A stretch of 39,206 nucleotides of DNA. Origin: JBHGBB01 sp041946755. GTDB lineage: Bacteria; UBP4; UBA4092; JAOAEQ01. Made by a program: the position numbers and the translations under genes. Under the pieces are notes generated by a model. That model was not told where the DNA came from. It saw only the letters and a list, made by a program, of their open reading frames with translations, and did not search any database. The stretch spans positions 1 through 39,206 of the forward strand of contig JBHGBB010000008.1 of assembly GCA_041946755.1 (NCBI GenBank), read 5' to 3'. Shown here in pieces: positions 1 to 7,807 of the stretch (its first letter is position 1; each line of letters begins with the position of its first letter).

Positions 1-596
1 ATCCCCGGCAATGCGGTGGTATGCCCGAAAATCCCGATTAAAATAACCAATAAATGGCTGAGTACAAATATGATAAAGACCGGTAATAACACCATAACCG
101 ATTCTTTTACCCCGCGGAGATTTAGGATAGTTAATAAGCCGAGAATGATAAAGATAGCTATAAGCTTATACTGGAAAATATGAGACGGTAGAAAACTAAA
201 TAGGGCATCTACCCCACTGGCAGTAGAAACGGCAATAGTTAAAACATAATCGACTACTAAAGCGCAGCCGGAGACCAATCCCGCCTGCGAGCCTAATAGT
301 TTCGATGCGACTAGATACCCGCCACCGCCGGTAGGAAATAGTTCTACGATTTGGGAATAGCTAGCGGAAATGATAAATACTGTTGCTGCGGTAGCTAATG
401 CTAGATATAATCCTAAGTGGGTGAATGCACCGAGCGTCCGATACGCTTCTTCCGGTCCATAACATGATGACGATAATCCATCAGCGCCCAACCCAACCCA
501 GGCTAAAAATGCAATTAACGATATACTATGAAATATCTGCGGGTCTTCCAGGTCTTTTGCCTGACCGATAATCAGGTTTTTTACTTTTCTTAACAT
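1..596 (-). CDS. KimA-like APC-superfamily transporter (probable K+ importer), 3' end outside window
   Basis: About 198 N-terminal residues are visible from an ATG at 596; the gene continues past the left edge. The first 200 residues are rich in membrane helices. They carry the APC-type segments GADGLSSSCYGPEEA near residue 38, a glycine run PTGGGGY in the second or third helix region, LVVDYVLTIAVS, and ILNLRGVKES. These match what I remember of Bacillus KimA (formerly YdaO), a high-affinity potassium importer in the APC superfamily, better than ordinary amino-acid permeases. The gene lies 80 bp after the kdpD stop on the same strand, so it is probably the last visible gene of the kdp transcript and under the same c-di-AMP riboswitch. 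The K+ substrate is inferred from this context and similarity. A general amino-acid permease is the alternative. Confidence 0.75.
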   Translation of the reverse strand, partial: MLRKVKNLIIGQAKDLEDPQIFHSISLIAFLAWVGLGADGLSSSCYGPEEAYRTLGAFTHLGLYLALATAATVFIISASYSQIVELFPTGGGGYLVASKLLGSQAGLVSGCALVVDYVLTIAVSTASGVDALFSFLPSHIFQYKLIAIFIILGLLTILNLRGVKESVMVLLPVFIIFVLSHLLVILIGIFGHTTALPG

Positions 597-676
597 AGAG
601 AAGTTAAATATTATACTATTTTTTCTATTCGAATGATACTCTCATTATCACCGGAAATAATAATACCGCCAGTCGA

Positions 677-2635
677 TTATTTGGGATATATAAGATAATT
701 TTTTATGGCGAGTGCCGCAACGCTTAAAAAAGATTCTAATAGATTTTCCTGGTCTAGACTTAAAAAAGCAAGATCGGGCTTTTTACCAATCGCAATAATC
801 CCCAAGGTTTCCTCTTTGATATTTAACGGAATGAATCGCCAGGAAGAAGAAGTTAAGGTTTCCGTTCCCCGACCGGCCGGAGTTTGATGTTCATATACCC
901 AGGCAGCGATTCCCATTTCATGGTCTTTAAACGCCATGCTATCTCCGGTTCTGGATTTAACGGTTAGCTTTTTCTCCTGGTTGGGTAGCATCAGCACTAC
1001 ATCGCAATTAAACATCGAAGAAATATCTGAAGTTATCCGGTCGAGTAAATCTACGAGACCAATAGCATAAAATAAATCGCGACTAAATTCATATAATAGC
1101 GATATAAACTTCGCCTGATTTCGAGAAGCTTCAGTTTGTTTTTTCAGGTTATCGGTTAAGAAACTGGTAATAATCCCAATCGATAGAATCACGATAAAAG
1201 TCGGTAGATATTTGATATCGTAAACGGTAAAAGAATATACCGGTGGAACAAACAATAAATCAAAACTAAGTACCGCTATTACCGAAGCGGTTATCCCGCC
1301 AACCAATCCCGTTAATAAACTGCTTAATACTATCGGAACTAAAAAGAGCAGGGCGATATTCGTTAATCCGATACTCGATTTTAAAAGGAGACAGATTACT
1401 GTAGTAATAGCCGTACTCAAGATAGCGATTGCTAATGCCTTTAAATGTTTCTTTTTATCCGACGGCTCTTTCGGCCGTTTCGTTATTTCCTTCTTGCTAT
1501 CTCCAACCACTAAGACCTGGATCGGCGCGCTTCTATCAATAATCTGATTTAATAATGAGCCTTTAACCAATTGCTGGAATTTCGATCGTAACGAAAATCC
1601 TATCACAATCAGGGTTACATTCTTCGAGTGAGCGAACGAGATAATCTCGTCGCTTGGTTTATCACTGCTTAATCGTACTACTTTCGCACCTAAACTCTCT
1701 GCCAACCGGAAATTCTTCTCCAAACCTATGCGATCCAACTCGGATATCGGACCAAGTCGCGGTGATTCAACAAACACCGCAAACCATTCCGCTTTCAAAT
1801 CATCGGCTAATCTTTGTGCAACCCGAATCGGCTGCTCGGATAAAGGACTTGGACTGACACAAACTAATATCCGCGACCCGACCGGCCAAGGGCCTTTAAT
1901 TCCTTTAAGTTTCATATAGGACAGCATCGCGGTATCGACATGTTTCGCAGTATATCGCAACGCTAGTTCCCGTAGCGCTAGCAAGGTTCCTTCTTTAAAA
2001 TAATTCTGGGCAGCAAGTTTCGCCATATCGGGAATGTATACTTTCCCTTCACTTAACCGCTGCAAAAGCTCTTCAACCGGCAAATCCACCAGTTCGATTT
2101 TATCCGCCCGGTCGAGAATCCAGTCGGGAACGGTTTCTTTAACCTGGATTTGGGTGATCTGATAAATGATATCATTGACACTTTCGATATGCTGGATGTT
2201 TAAGGTAGTATAAACATTGATTCCGGCATTGAGGAGTTCTTCAACATCGAGGAAACGTTTCCCATGCAGCGTTCCGGGAACATTCGTATGCGCTAATTCA
2301 TCAACTAAAACATATCTCGGTTTCCGCTGTAGGATAAATTCGAGGTTAAACTCTTTAATCAAAATCCCATTATAATCTTTTTCTAATAACGGAGCTCGCT
2401 CCAATCCAACGGTTAACTCTTCAGTTTCACTCCGCCCATGGGTCTCGACAATACCAATAACCACATCTTCCCCTTTTTCTTTTAGGGATTGCGCTTCGTT
2501 CAGCATCCGGTAGGTTTTACCAACTCCAGCAACATACCCTAAGAAAACTTTTAAAAACCCACCGTGCGGGTTCCGGAGTTTCTCTTCTTGCTGAATCCGG
2601 CTTAATAATTGGTCTGGATTAGGGCGCTCGTTCAT
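677..2635 (-). CDS. kdpD: KdpD-type sensor lacking the histidine kinase domains
   Basis: 652 residues; full KdpD proteins are about 890. The N-terminal KdpD domain (about 20-230) has a Walker A motif GYVAGVGKT (33-41) and a Walker B-like VLVDELAHTN. A universal-stress-protein domain follows (about 254-378), then four DUF4118 membrane helices (about 398-495) and a GAF-like domain (about 515-640). The protein ends at NYLIYPK, where the HisKA dimerisation helix with its phospho-histidine should start, so it cannot autophosphorylate as a normal KdpD. No kdpE response regulator is visible. In Staphylococcus KdpD the USP domain binds c-di-AMP through an SxS...FTAxY motif. Here CVSPS (259-263) and WFAVF (284-288) occupy those places, so binding is possible but altered. 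The start lies just after a repeat element and has no clear Shine-Dalgarno. Short KdpD forms are known in other bacteria; their role is less clear. Confidence 0.9.
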   Translation of the reverse strand: MNERPNPDQLLSRIQQEEKLRNPHGGFLKVFLGYVAGVGKTYRMLNEAQSLKEKGEDVVIGIVETHGRSETEELTVGLERAPLLEKDYNGILIKEFNLEFILQRKPRYVLVDELAHTNVPGTLHGKRFLDVEELLNAGINVYTTLNIQHIESVNDIIYQITQIQVKETVPDWILDRADKIELVDLPVEELLQRLSEGKVYIPDMAKLAAQNYFKEGTLLALRELALRYTAKHVDTAMLSYMKLKGIKGPWPVGSRILVCVSPSPLSEQPIRVAQRLADDLKAEWFAVFVESPRLGPISELDRIGLEKNFRLAESLGAKVVRLSSDKPSDEIISFAHSKNVTLIVIGFSLRSKFQQLVKGSLLNQIIDRSAPIQVLVVGDSKKEITKRPKEPSDKKKHLKALAIAILSTAITTVICLLLKSSIGLTNIALLFLVPIVLSSLLTGLVGGITASVIAVLSFDLLFVPPVYSFTVYDIKYLPTFIVILSIGIITSFLTDNLKKQTEASRNQAKFISLLYEFSRDLFYAIGLVDLLDRITSDISSMFNCDVVLMLPNQEKKLTVKSRTGDSMAFKDHEMGIAAWVYEHQTPAGRGTETLTSSSWRFIPLNIKEETLGIIAIGKKPDLAFLSLDQENLLESFLSVAALAIKNYLIYPK

Positions 2636-2653
2636 AACAAATTTAGATTTTAC

Positions 2654-2801
2654 GCCACAGAGTCACAAAGACACAGAGAAATAATAAATAATTGTTCTGG
2701 ATACCTGCTTTCGCAGGTATGACATGTAGACGATGATGGGTGTCATTCCCGCGAAAACGGGAATCCATTTATGAATCTCTGTGACTCAGTGTCTCTGTGG
2801 C
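2654..2801. repeat. Nested inverted-repeat element between kdpD and kdpC
   Basis: The outer arms, 2654-2679 and 2776-2801, are inverted copies matching at about 22 of 26 positions; the core reads GCCACAGAG...CACAGAGA. Inside lie two shorter palindromes, GATACCTGC...GCAGGTAT (about 2700-2720) and CATTCCCGC...GCGGGAATC (about 2743-2765). The latter belongs to the dispersed family whose translation reads VIPAKAGIQ. The right arm covers the kdpC stop codon, so the last residues of KdpC (LPQRH) are encoded by the repeat. Related elements lie in the next two kdp spacers. Confidence 0.85.
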
Positions 2802-3367
2802 AATGTCATATTTTCATCCAATGCTATATTCAGTTTCAATACATTTACCATCGGCTGACCGAAAATACCGAATAACGGTTTTTCAGTATATCGATCAACT
2901 AAATCACGAACGACGGTTTCGTTTACTCCTCTAGCGTTAGCCACTCGCGATACCTGAATTAAGGCTGATGCTAAACTGATGTTCGGGTCTAATCCGCTGG
3001 CAGAACTGGTAACCATATCTGCCGGTATCGATGCATCTGCATGTAATCCATTTTCCGTTCTAAATACTCGCGCAGTAGAATCTATTTGACTGATCAGTTT
3101 CTGGTTAGTCGGCCCTAAATTTGTTCCCCCGGAATTACCAGCATCATAGTTTATCGCTGAAGGCCGGCTATGGAAATATTCCGGTTTGGTAAACGATTGA
3201 CCGATTAATTCCGAGCCGACTATTTGGCCATTAATAACGATAAGGCTACCATTCGCCTGATGCGGAAATACCAATTGGCTTATACCAGTAATTATAAGAG
3301 GATAAACCAGTCCTGTCAAAACAGAAAATACGATTAGAATTAAAAAAGAGCGCTTTAAGTGTTTCAT
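2786..3367 (-). CDS. kdpC: Potassium-transporting ATPase subunit KdpC
   Basis: 193 residues, the usual KdpC length. One N-terminal membrane helix (about 7-30, FLILIVFSVLTGLVYPLIIT) precedes an extracytoplasmic domain. The family landmarks GSELIGQSF, YFHSRPSA, NLGPTN and the C-terminal NVLKLNIALDE region are present. KdpC is the accessory subunit that stabilises KdpA-KdpB and supports K+ and ATP affinity. It lies 120 bp downstream of kdpB and 150 bp upstream of kdpD, unusually loose for kdp operons, because a repeat element fills each gap. The final residues and stop lie inside the repeat, which suggests the original C-terminus was replaced or trimmed by insertion. The start has no obvious ribosome-binding site. 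Confidence 0.96.
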   Translation of the reverse strand: MKHLKRSFLILIVFSVLTGLVYPLIITGISQLVFPHQANGSLIVINGQIVGSELIGQSFTKPEYFHSRPSAINYDAGNSGGTNLGPTNQKLISQIDSTARVFRTENGLHADASIPADMVTSSASGLDPNISLASALIQVSRVANARGVNETVVRDLVDRYTEKPLFGIFGQPMVNVLKLNIALDENMTLPQRH

Positions 3368-3377
3368 AACTAATATT

Positions 3378-3473
3378 TTGCCACTAAGCCTTAAAGAACT
3401 CTAAATATCACTAAGAAAAAACATAGTATATATTTAGTGTATCTTTGTGACTTCGTGCCTTTGTGGCAATGTA
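3378..3473. repeat. Inverted-repeat element between kdpC and kdpB
   Basis: TTGCCACTAAG at 3378-3388 is mirrored at 3443-3473 by a CTTTGTGAC...CTTTGTGGCAA stretch. The arms resemble those of the 2654-2801 element but the copy is more diverged, and the GCGGGAAT-type core is missing. The interior is AT-rich with no coding potential. It fills nearly all of the kdpB-kdpC spacer. Confidence 0.65.
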
Positions 3474-3487
3474 TTTTTGTCCTATTC

Positions 3488-5515
3488 TTATGCTAATTTC
3501 ATTAATACAATAATGATATCTATTAGTTTTATCCCGATAAACGGTAATAGCACTCCACCTAATCCATAGATTAGCAGATTCATCCGCAAGAATGATGAGA
3601 CCGATACCGCCCGGAGTTTAACCCCGCGCAACGCTAATGGAATTAAAATTAAAATTATTATCGCATTAAATATTAATGCGGATAATATCGCACTGGCTGG
3701 ATTATGTAATCGCATCACATTCAGAATATTCAGTTGTGGATATTGGATCGCAAACATCGCCGGGATAATCGCAAAATATTTTGAGACATCGTTCGCAATG
3801 CTAAATGTAGTCAACGCACCCCGGGTAATGAGGATTTGTTTGCCAACTTCAACGATATCCAGTAATTTTGTGGGATTAGAATCCAAATCGATCATATTCG
3901 ATGCTTCCCGGGCAACCTGGGTACCCGCATTCATGGCAACCGCGACATCAGCCTGGGCTAACGCCGGGGCATCGTTAGTGCCATCGCCAATCATCGCTAC
4001 CAGATTACCGTCAGTCTGATATTTCCGAATCAACTGGAGCTTGGTTTCCGGTTTTGCCTGGCCGACAAAATCATCCAACCCGGCTTCTGCAGCTATCGAT
4101 GCGGCGGTTAGTGGATTATCTCCGGTAATCATAATCGATTTTATACCCATCTCCCGGAGTTGGGCTAACCGGCTTTTAATACCTTGTTTTAATACATCTT
4201 TCAACCGGATAACCCCGATAACTCGATTGCTTTCAGCAACAACTAATGGGGTATCCCCCTGTTTCGCTAAAACTTCCACCTGAGTTCTGATTTCTATCGG
4301 GATACTAGCTGCTTTCTCTCTAAGATATTCTTCGATAGCATCCAGCGACCCTTTCCGGATTCTTTTACCATCGATATCAATCCCACTCATCCGCGATTCC
4401 GGGGTAAATGGAACGAATACCGCATGTTCCGGTGCACGAATTTCGCTCCCTTTAATTCCCTTTTCATTCTTGCATAGGGTAACGATACTTCTTCCTTCCG
4501 GCGTATTATCCGATAAAGAGGATAACAAGGCATATTCGATTAATTCCTTCTTATCGATACCAGCAACCGGAATTAAATCGGTTGCCATCCGGTTCCCTAA
4601 GGTTATCGTCCCGGTTTTATCTAAGAGTACGACATTCACATCTCCTGAGGCTTCTACCGCCCGGCCGCTTAATGCAATCACATTATGCTGTAATAATCGG
4701 TCCATCCCGGCGATCCCGATTGCGGGAAGTAATCCGCCAATGGTCGTCGGCATTAAACAAACTAATAATGAGATTAAGATAGGAATAGTAGTAATTATCC
4801 CCAAATATCCGGCATATGCTGGTAATACGATTACTACTACCATAAACATTGCGGTTATCCCGATCAATAAGATTTCCAGGGCAATTTCGTTGGGTGTTTT
4901 CTGCCGTTTCGCTCCTTCAATCATAGTAATCATACTATCCAAGAAAGTTTCCCCGGGATTAGCGGTGATTCTAACTTTTATCGTGCCGGATAAGAGCCGA
5001 GTGCCGCCGGTAACGCTGCTTCTATCGCCGCCTGCTTCCCGAATCACCGGCGCAGATTCGCCGGTTATCGCCGATTCATCGACTAACGCCGTCCCTTCGA
5101 TAATCTCACCATCGCCGGGAATAATCTCATTCTCGATTACAGATACCACATCTTCTTTCCGTAACGACATAGCGGATACTTTTTCCAGTTTACCGGCAGA
5201 ACTAATCTTATTGGCAATAAGTTCACTTCTTGCCCGACGCAACGATTCCGCTCTCGCTTTCCCCTGGATTTCAGCTAACGCTTCGGAAAAAGTCGCAAAA
5301 ATGACCGTTAACCATAACCAAATCGATACCTGCAGGTTGAATGCGAACCCGGTATGATGGACAATATTAATCACCGTTATAATGGTAGTAATAATTGCTC
5401 CGAGTTCAACAAACAGCATTACCAGATTCCGCCATAAGGTAAACGGATTAAGTTTTTTTATCGACTCTTTTAATCCTTGAATTAAAAATGTCGATTGAAA
5501 TATCGTCCGCTTCAT
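3488..5515 (-). CDS. kdpB: Potassium-transporting P-type ATPase catalytic subunit KdpB
   Basis: 675 residues from the ATG at 5515. The frame is open further upstream to 5659, but that extension reads MPNVIPAKAGIQ..., a translation of the dispersed repeat, so it is not coding. From MKRTIFQSTF the protein follows the KdpB pattern (LKESIKKLNP, WRNLVMLFVE). Visible motifs are ITGESAPV (actuator), the phosphorylation site LLDKTGT with Asp299, MITGDNPLTA, GDGTNDAPALAQADVAVAMN, and the C-terminal helices. KdpB is a type IA P-type ATPase that hydrolyses ATP to drive K+ entry through KdpA. No Shine-Dalgarno is obvious at 5515, which adjoins a repeat. All key residues appear intact. Confidence 0.97.
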   Translation of the reverse strand: MKRTIFQSTFLIQGLKESIKKLNPFTLWRNLVMLFVELGAIITTIITVINIVHHTGFAFNLQVSIWLWLTVIFATFSEALAEIQGKARAESLRRARSELIANKISSAGKLEKVSAMSLRKEDVVSVIENEIIPGDGEIIEGTALVDESAITGESAPVIREAGGDRSSVTGGTRLLSGTIKVRITANPGETFLDSMITMIEGAKRQKTPNEIALEILLIGITAMFMVVVIVLPAYAGYLGIITTIPILISLLVCLMPTTIGGLLPAIGIAGMDRLLQHNVIALSGRAVEASGDVNVVLLDKTGTITLGNRMATDLIPVAGIDKKELIEYALLSSLSDNTPEGRSIVTLCKNEKGIKGSEIRAPEHAVFVPFTPESRMSGIDIDGKRIRKGSLDAIEEYLREKAASIPIEIRTQVEVLAKQGDTPLVVAESNRVIGVIRLKDVLKQGIKSRLAQLREMGIKSIMITGDNPLTAASIAAEAGLDDFVGQAKPETKLQLIRKYQTDGNLVAMIGDGTNDAPALAQADVAVAMNAGTQVAREASNMIDLDSNPTKLLDIVEVGKQILITRGALTTFSIANDVSKYFAIIPAMFAIQYPQLNILNVMRLHNPASAILSALIFNAIIILILIPLALRGVKLRAVSVSSFLRMNLLIYGLGGVLLPFIGIKLIDIIIVLMKLA

Positions 5516-5534
5516 AAATTCGAAATAATGCTTT

Positions 5535-5649
5535 GCCACTGAGTCACAGAGACACAGAGCGAAACACAAATTATTGTTCTGGATTCCCGCTTTTGCGGGA
5601 ATGACATTCGGCATCGTCTCTCTGCCATACCTGCGAAGGCAGGTATCCG
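5535..5649. repeat. Composite repeat element between kdpB and kdpA
   Basis: The stretch 5535-5559 (GCCACTGAGTCACAGAGACA...) is a close copy of the outer arm found in the kdpC-kdpD spacer. ATTGTTCTGGAT then leads into the palindrome ATTCCCGCTTTTGCGGGAAT (5583-5602), and a second palindrome ATACCTGCGAAGGCAGGTAT lies at about 5627-5646. The same modules appear at 2654-2801 in a different order. No inverted copy of the CACAGAG arm is seen on the kdpA side, so this copy looks incomplete. Confidence 0.85.
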
Positions 5650-5673
5650 TAATCCGCAATCATCAATCTACAA

Positions 5674-7374
5674 TTAAAAGGTTTTACCTGCTATCATAAA
5701 CAGATGCTCTAGTATTGGCCCTAGGGTAAACGCTGGGAAATAAGTCAATGCCCCGACGATAAAGACTACACTAACTAACATAATCACAAATAACCAGCTA
5801 TCGGTTGGGAACGTTGCCAAACTCGGTGGAACAATCTTCTTTTTAACCAGCGCGCCGGCAACTGCCAATCCCGGAATCAGGGTCGCAAACCGGCCGACTA
5901 GCATATTGAATCCCATCGAGAGATTATAGAATATGGTATTCGCATTCAGTCCGGCGAATGCTGATCCGTTATTACCTCCGGTAGATAAATAGCCATATAG
6001 CACCTCAGCCCAGCCATGCGCTGAGGGATTGTTTAAACTCGATAATCCGGTTGAAGTAGATATCGCGATTGCAGCCAATATTTTCAAAATTAACGGTGCG
6101 GCTAAGATCGCAATTACCGTCCATACCATTTCATACGGTCCGAGTTTCTTACCCAGATATTCTGGGGTGCGGCCAATCATCAATCCGGCAATAAACATAG
6201 TAGTGAATACATAAAACAGCATCCCGATTAACCCTACTCCCAATCCGCCGAAAATAACTTCTCCGGTACACATATTAAACATATATACCAATCCGGTTAT
6301 CGGCAGCATACTATCATGCATAGAGTTGACCGACCCGTTAGATGTAACTGTCGTCAGCAGTCCCCAGATAGCGGAATTGATTATCCCAAACCGGGTTTCT
6401 TTACCCTCCATATTCCCGTCAATAATATGCAATTTACCGAGAATCGGGGTTCCTTGCAGTTCCATTACCAGAACAATGCTTAATCCAATGAGGAATAAGA
6501 TTAGCATGGCACAAAAAATCGCCCGACCTTGCCGGATATCTTTAGCCAGATATCCAAACGCAAACACCTGCGCGCTCGCAATAAAAATAATCGAGAGTAC
6601 TTCAACTAAATTCGAGGTTCCATTCGGATTTTCATACGGATGAGCGGAATTGGCATTAAAGAATCCGCCACCGTTGGTTCCTAACTGTTTAATAGCAATC
6701 TGAGATGCTGCCGGACCAACCGCTATCGTTTGCGGTCCTCCTTCAAGGGTTTTAGCAGTTATATACGGATGCAGCGTTTGCACTACCCCTTGCGATACCA
6801 ATACCAAAGCTATAATAATACTCAGAGGCAGTAATATATATAGAATCGACCGGGTCATATCGACCCAATAATTCCCGAGGGTATCGGTATCTTTACGGAT
6901 GAACCCCCGAATCATCGCTACCATAACTGCCATACCCATTGCCGGAGTAACAAAGTTATGGACAGTCATTCCCAGCATTTGGGTTAGATAACTCATGGTG
7001 GTTTCGCCGCCATACGACTGCCAGTTGGTATTGGTTAAGAAGGATATTGCAGTGTTTAACGCTGTATCCCAGCGGACACCAGAAAACCGTTGTGGATTTA
7101 ATGGCAGATATCCTTGCAGGATTTCTAACAGGAATATGGCTATGAGGAAAACCAGATTGAACCAAACTACCACCCAAGTATAGGTTTTCCAATTCATCTC
7201 TTCGGTTTCATCAATACCGCAAATCCGATATATCCCGGATTCAATCGGGCGGAGTATCCCGGTTAAAAACGTTTTATCCCCTGAATATACCCGGGCAATA
7301 TACTTCCCAGTCGGAATTGATAAGAGGAATACCATTCCTAAGGCAACTAGAGTAATGCTTAGTTCTAATAGCAT
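5674..7374 (-). CDS. kdpA: Potassium-transporting ATPase K+-binding subunit KdpA
   Basis: 566 residues, close to the usual 557. It is a polytopic membrane protein of the K+-channel/SKT type. The four pore-loop filter regions are recognisable: TNTNWQSYGGE, LGTNGGGFFNANSAHPYENP, TSNGSVNSMHDS and GGNNGSAFAG. KdpA forms the K+-selective path into which KdpB feeds energy. It is the first gene of the operon, with its ATG 124 bp beyond the 3' edge of the c-di-AMP riboswitch. The mRNA leader has no purine-rich ribosome-binding site before the ATG. Instead, CACCTCCCC, an anti-Shine-Dalgarno-like run, lies about 35 nt upstream. Another start is unlikely because MLLELSITLVALG matches the family N-terminus. 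Confidence 0.97.
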   Translation of the reverse strand: MLLELSITLVALGMVFLLSIPTGKYIARVYSGDKTFLTGILRPIESGIYRICGIDETEEMNWKTYTWVVVWFNLVFLIAIFLLEILQGYLPLNPQRFSGVRWDTALNTAISFLTNTNWQSYGGETTMSYLTQMLGMTVHNFVTPAMGMAVMVAMIRGFIRKDTDTLGNYWVDMTRSILYILLPLSIIIALVLVSQGVVQTLHPYITAKTLEGGPQTIAVGPAASQIAIKQLGTNGGGFFNANSAHPYENPNGTSNLVEVLSIIFIASAQVFAFGYLAKDIRQGRAIFCAMLILFLIGLSIVLVMELQGTPILGKLHIIDGNMEGKETRFGIINSAIWGLLTTVTSNGSVNSMHDSMLPITGLVYMFNMCTGEVIFGGLGVGLIGMLFYVFTTMFIAGLMIGRTPEYLGKKLGPYEMVWTVIAILAAPLILKILAAIAISTSTGLSSLNNPSAHGWAEVLYGYLSTGGNNGSAFAGLNANTIFYNLSMGFNMLVGRFATLIPGLAVAGALVKKKIVPPSLATFPTDSWLFVIMLVSVVFIVGALTYFPAFTLGPILEHLFMIAGKTF

Positions 7375-7427
7375 AAATTAGAGAAATTGCCGAAGATATT
7401 TAACTATGGGGAGGTGAAAAAGATAAC

Positions 7428-7482
7428 ACCAAATACTTGTTTAGTTGTACCGAATTTTGGTACTTCGTCCTTCGTATTTGGT
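7428..7482 (-). terminator. Possible riboswitch-controlled terminator or expression platform
   Basis: On the minus strand, ACCAAATAC and GTATTTGGT can pair (9 bp; 7474-7482 with 7428-7436). They enclose a smaller hairpin GTACC...GGTAC (7447-7463). The outer stem is followed by GTTATCTTTTTC. Its position between the riboswitch and kdpA fits a terminator. However, the stem is AT-rich with a long loop, and similar 'tacttggtact' sequence recurs near 16791 and 17040, so it may simply be another dispersed repeat. Confidence 0.35.
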
Positions 7483-7497
7483 ACTTGTTTAAGGTAA

Positions 7498-7632
7498 GCC
7501 CACTCACCTTCCCACGCCTACGAGGTTAGCTGACGGATTCGGGTCGAAAAGTAACCCTACGCTTTTTAGCGATTCACCCCAGTAATCTTGGGTCCCCCGC
7601 CTTATTTTAGTTCGGCGATATAATAAGTGGTT
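7498..7632 (-). promoter_or_regulatory. c-di-AMP riboswitch (ydaO/yuaA type)
   Basis: Read on the minus strand, the region has the highly conserved core of this class: GGCGGGGGACCCA, GGGGTGAATC, AGGGTTACTTTTCGACCC, GAATCCGTCAGCTAACCTCG and TAGGCG, in the right order. The closing stem is visible as CCACT (7626-7630) with AGTGG (7500-7504). The class is known to bind c-di-AMP and, in most studied cases, to turn off K+ importers and cell-wall or osmolyte genes when ligand is high. It sits directly between a promoter and kdpA. Confidence 0.95.
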
Positions 7633-7648
7633 TATTTCGATTAATTCT

Positions 7649-7677
7649 ATTATACCACCCTAAGCCAGTTAATGCAA
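7649..7677 (-). promoter_or_regulatory. Sigma70-like promoter for riboswitch-kdp transcript
   Basis: Minus strand: TTGCAT (7677-7672), a 17-bp spacer, then a perfect TATAAT (7654-7649). A start near 7642 would put the riboswitch closing stem within about 10-15 nt of the 5' end, as expected. Confidence 0.75.
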
Positions 7678-7748
7678 AATTAGGGGGTTATAAGTAAATT
7701 TACGATAGAGTTATCGCTAATTAAGGTAGCTAACCTATACTTTGATTA

Positions 7749-7757
7749 TGGTATAAT
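7749..7757 (+). promoter_or_regulatory. Extended -10 promoter for the dnaJ cluster
   Basis: TGGTATAAT has a perfect -10 preceded by the TGn extension. No good -35 hexamer is seen at 16-18 bp. The expected start near 7764 would leave a leader of about 44 nt before dnaJ. It is divergent from the kdp promoter, with about 100 bp between the two -10 boxes. Confidence 0.55.
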
Positions 7758-7807
7758 GATATTAGAGAGAAAGATATCATTCTAACCCGGTTATTTTGTA
7801 TTTGATT

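Noticed and set aside
677..2635. Frameshifted full-length KdpD
   Set aside because: I looked for HisKA or HATPase motifs (HELRTP-, NxxxN-, GxGxG-like) downstream. The next gene, a transporter, begins 80 bp after the stop, so the kinase is absent rather than shifted.
4470..5357. 295-codon plus-strand ORF opposite kdpB
   Set aside because: It is the antisense of the intact, motif-complete kdpB. Its translation is low in recognisable domains and shaped by kdpB codon bias.
5516..5659. N-terminal extension of KdpB
   Set aside because: The translated sequence is the dispersed repeat peptide (VIPAKAGIQ), and KdpB family alignment starts at MKRTIF.
7749..7760. Conventional -35 box for the dnaJ promoter
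   Set aside because: No hexamer at 16-18 bp upstream matches TTGACA well. Only the extended -10 is supported.
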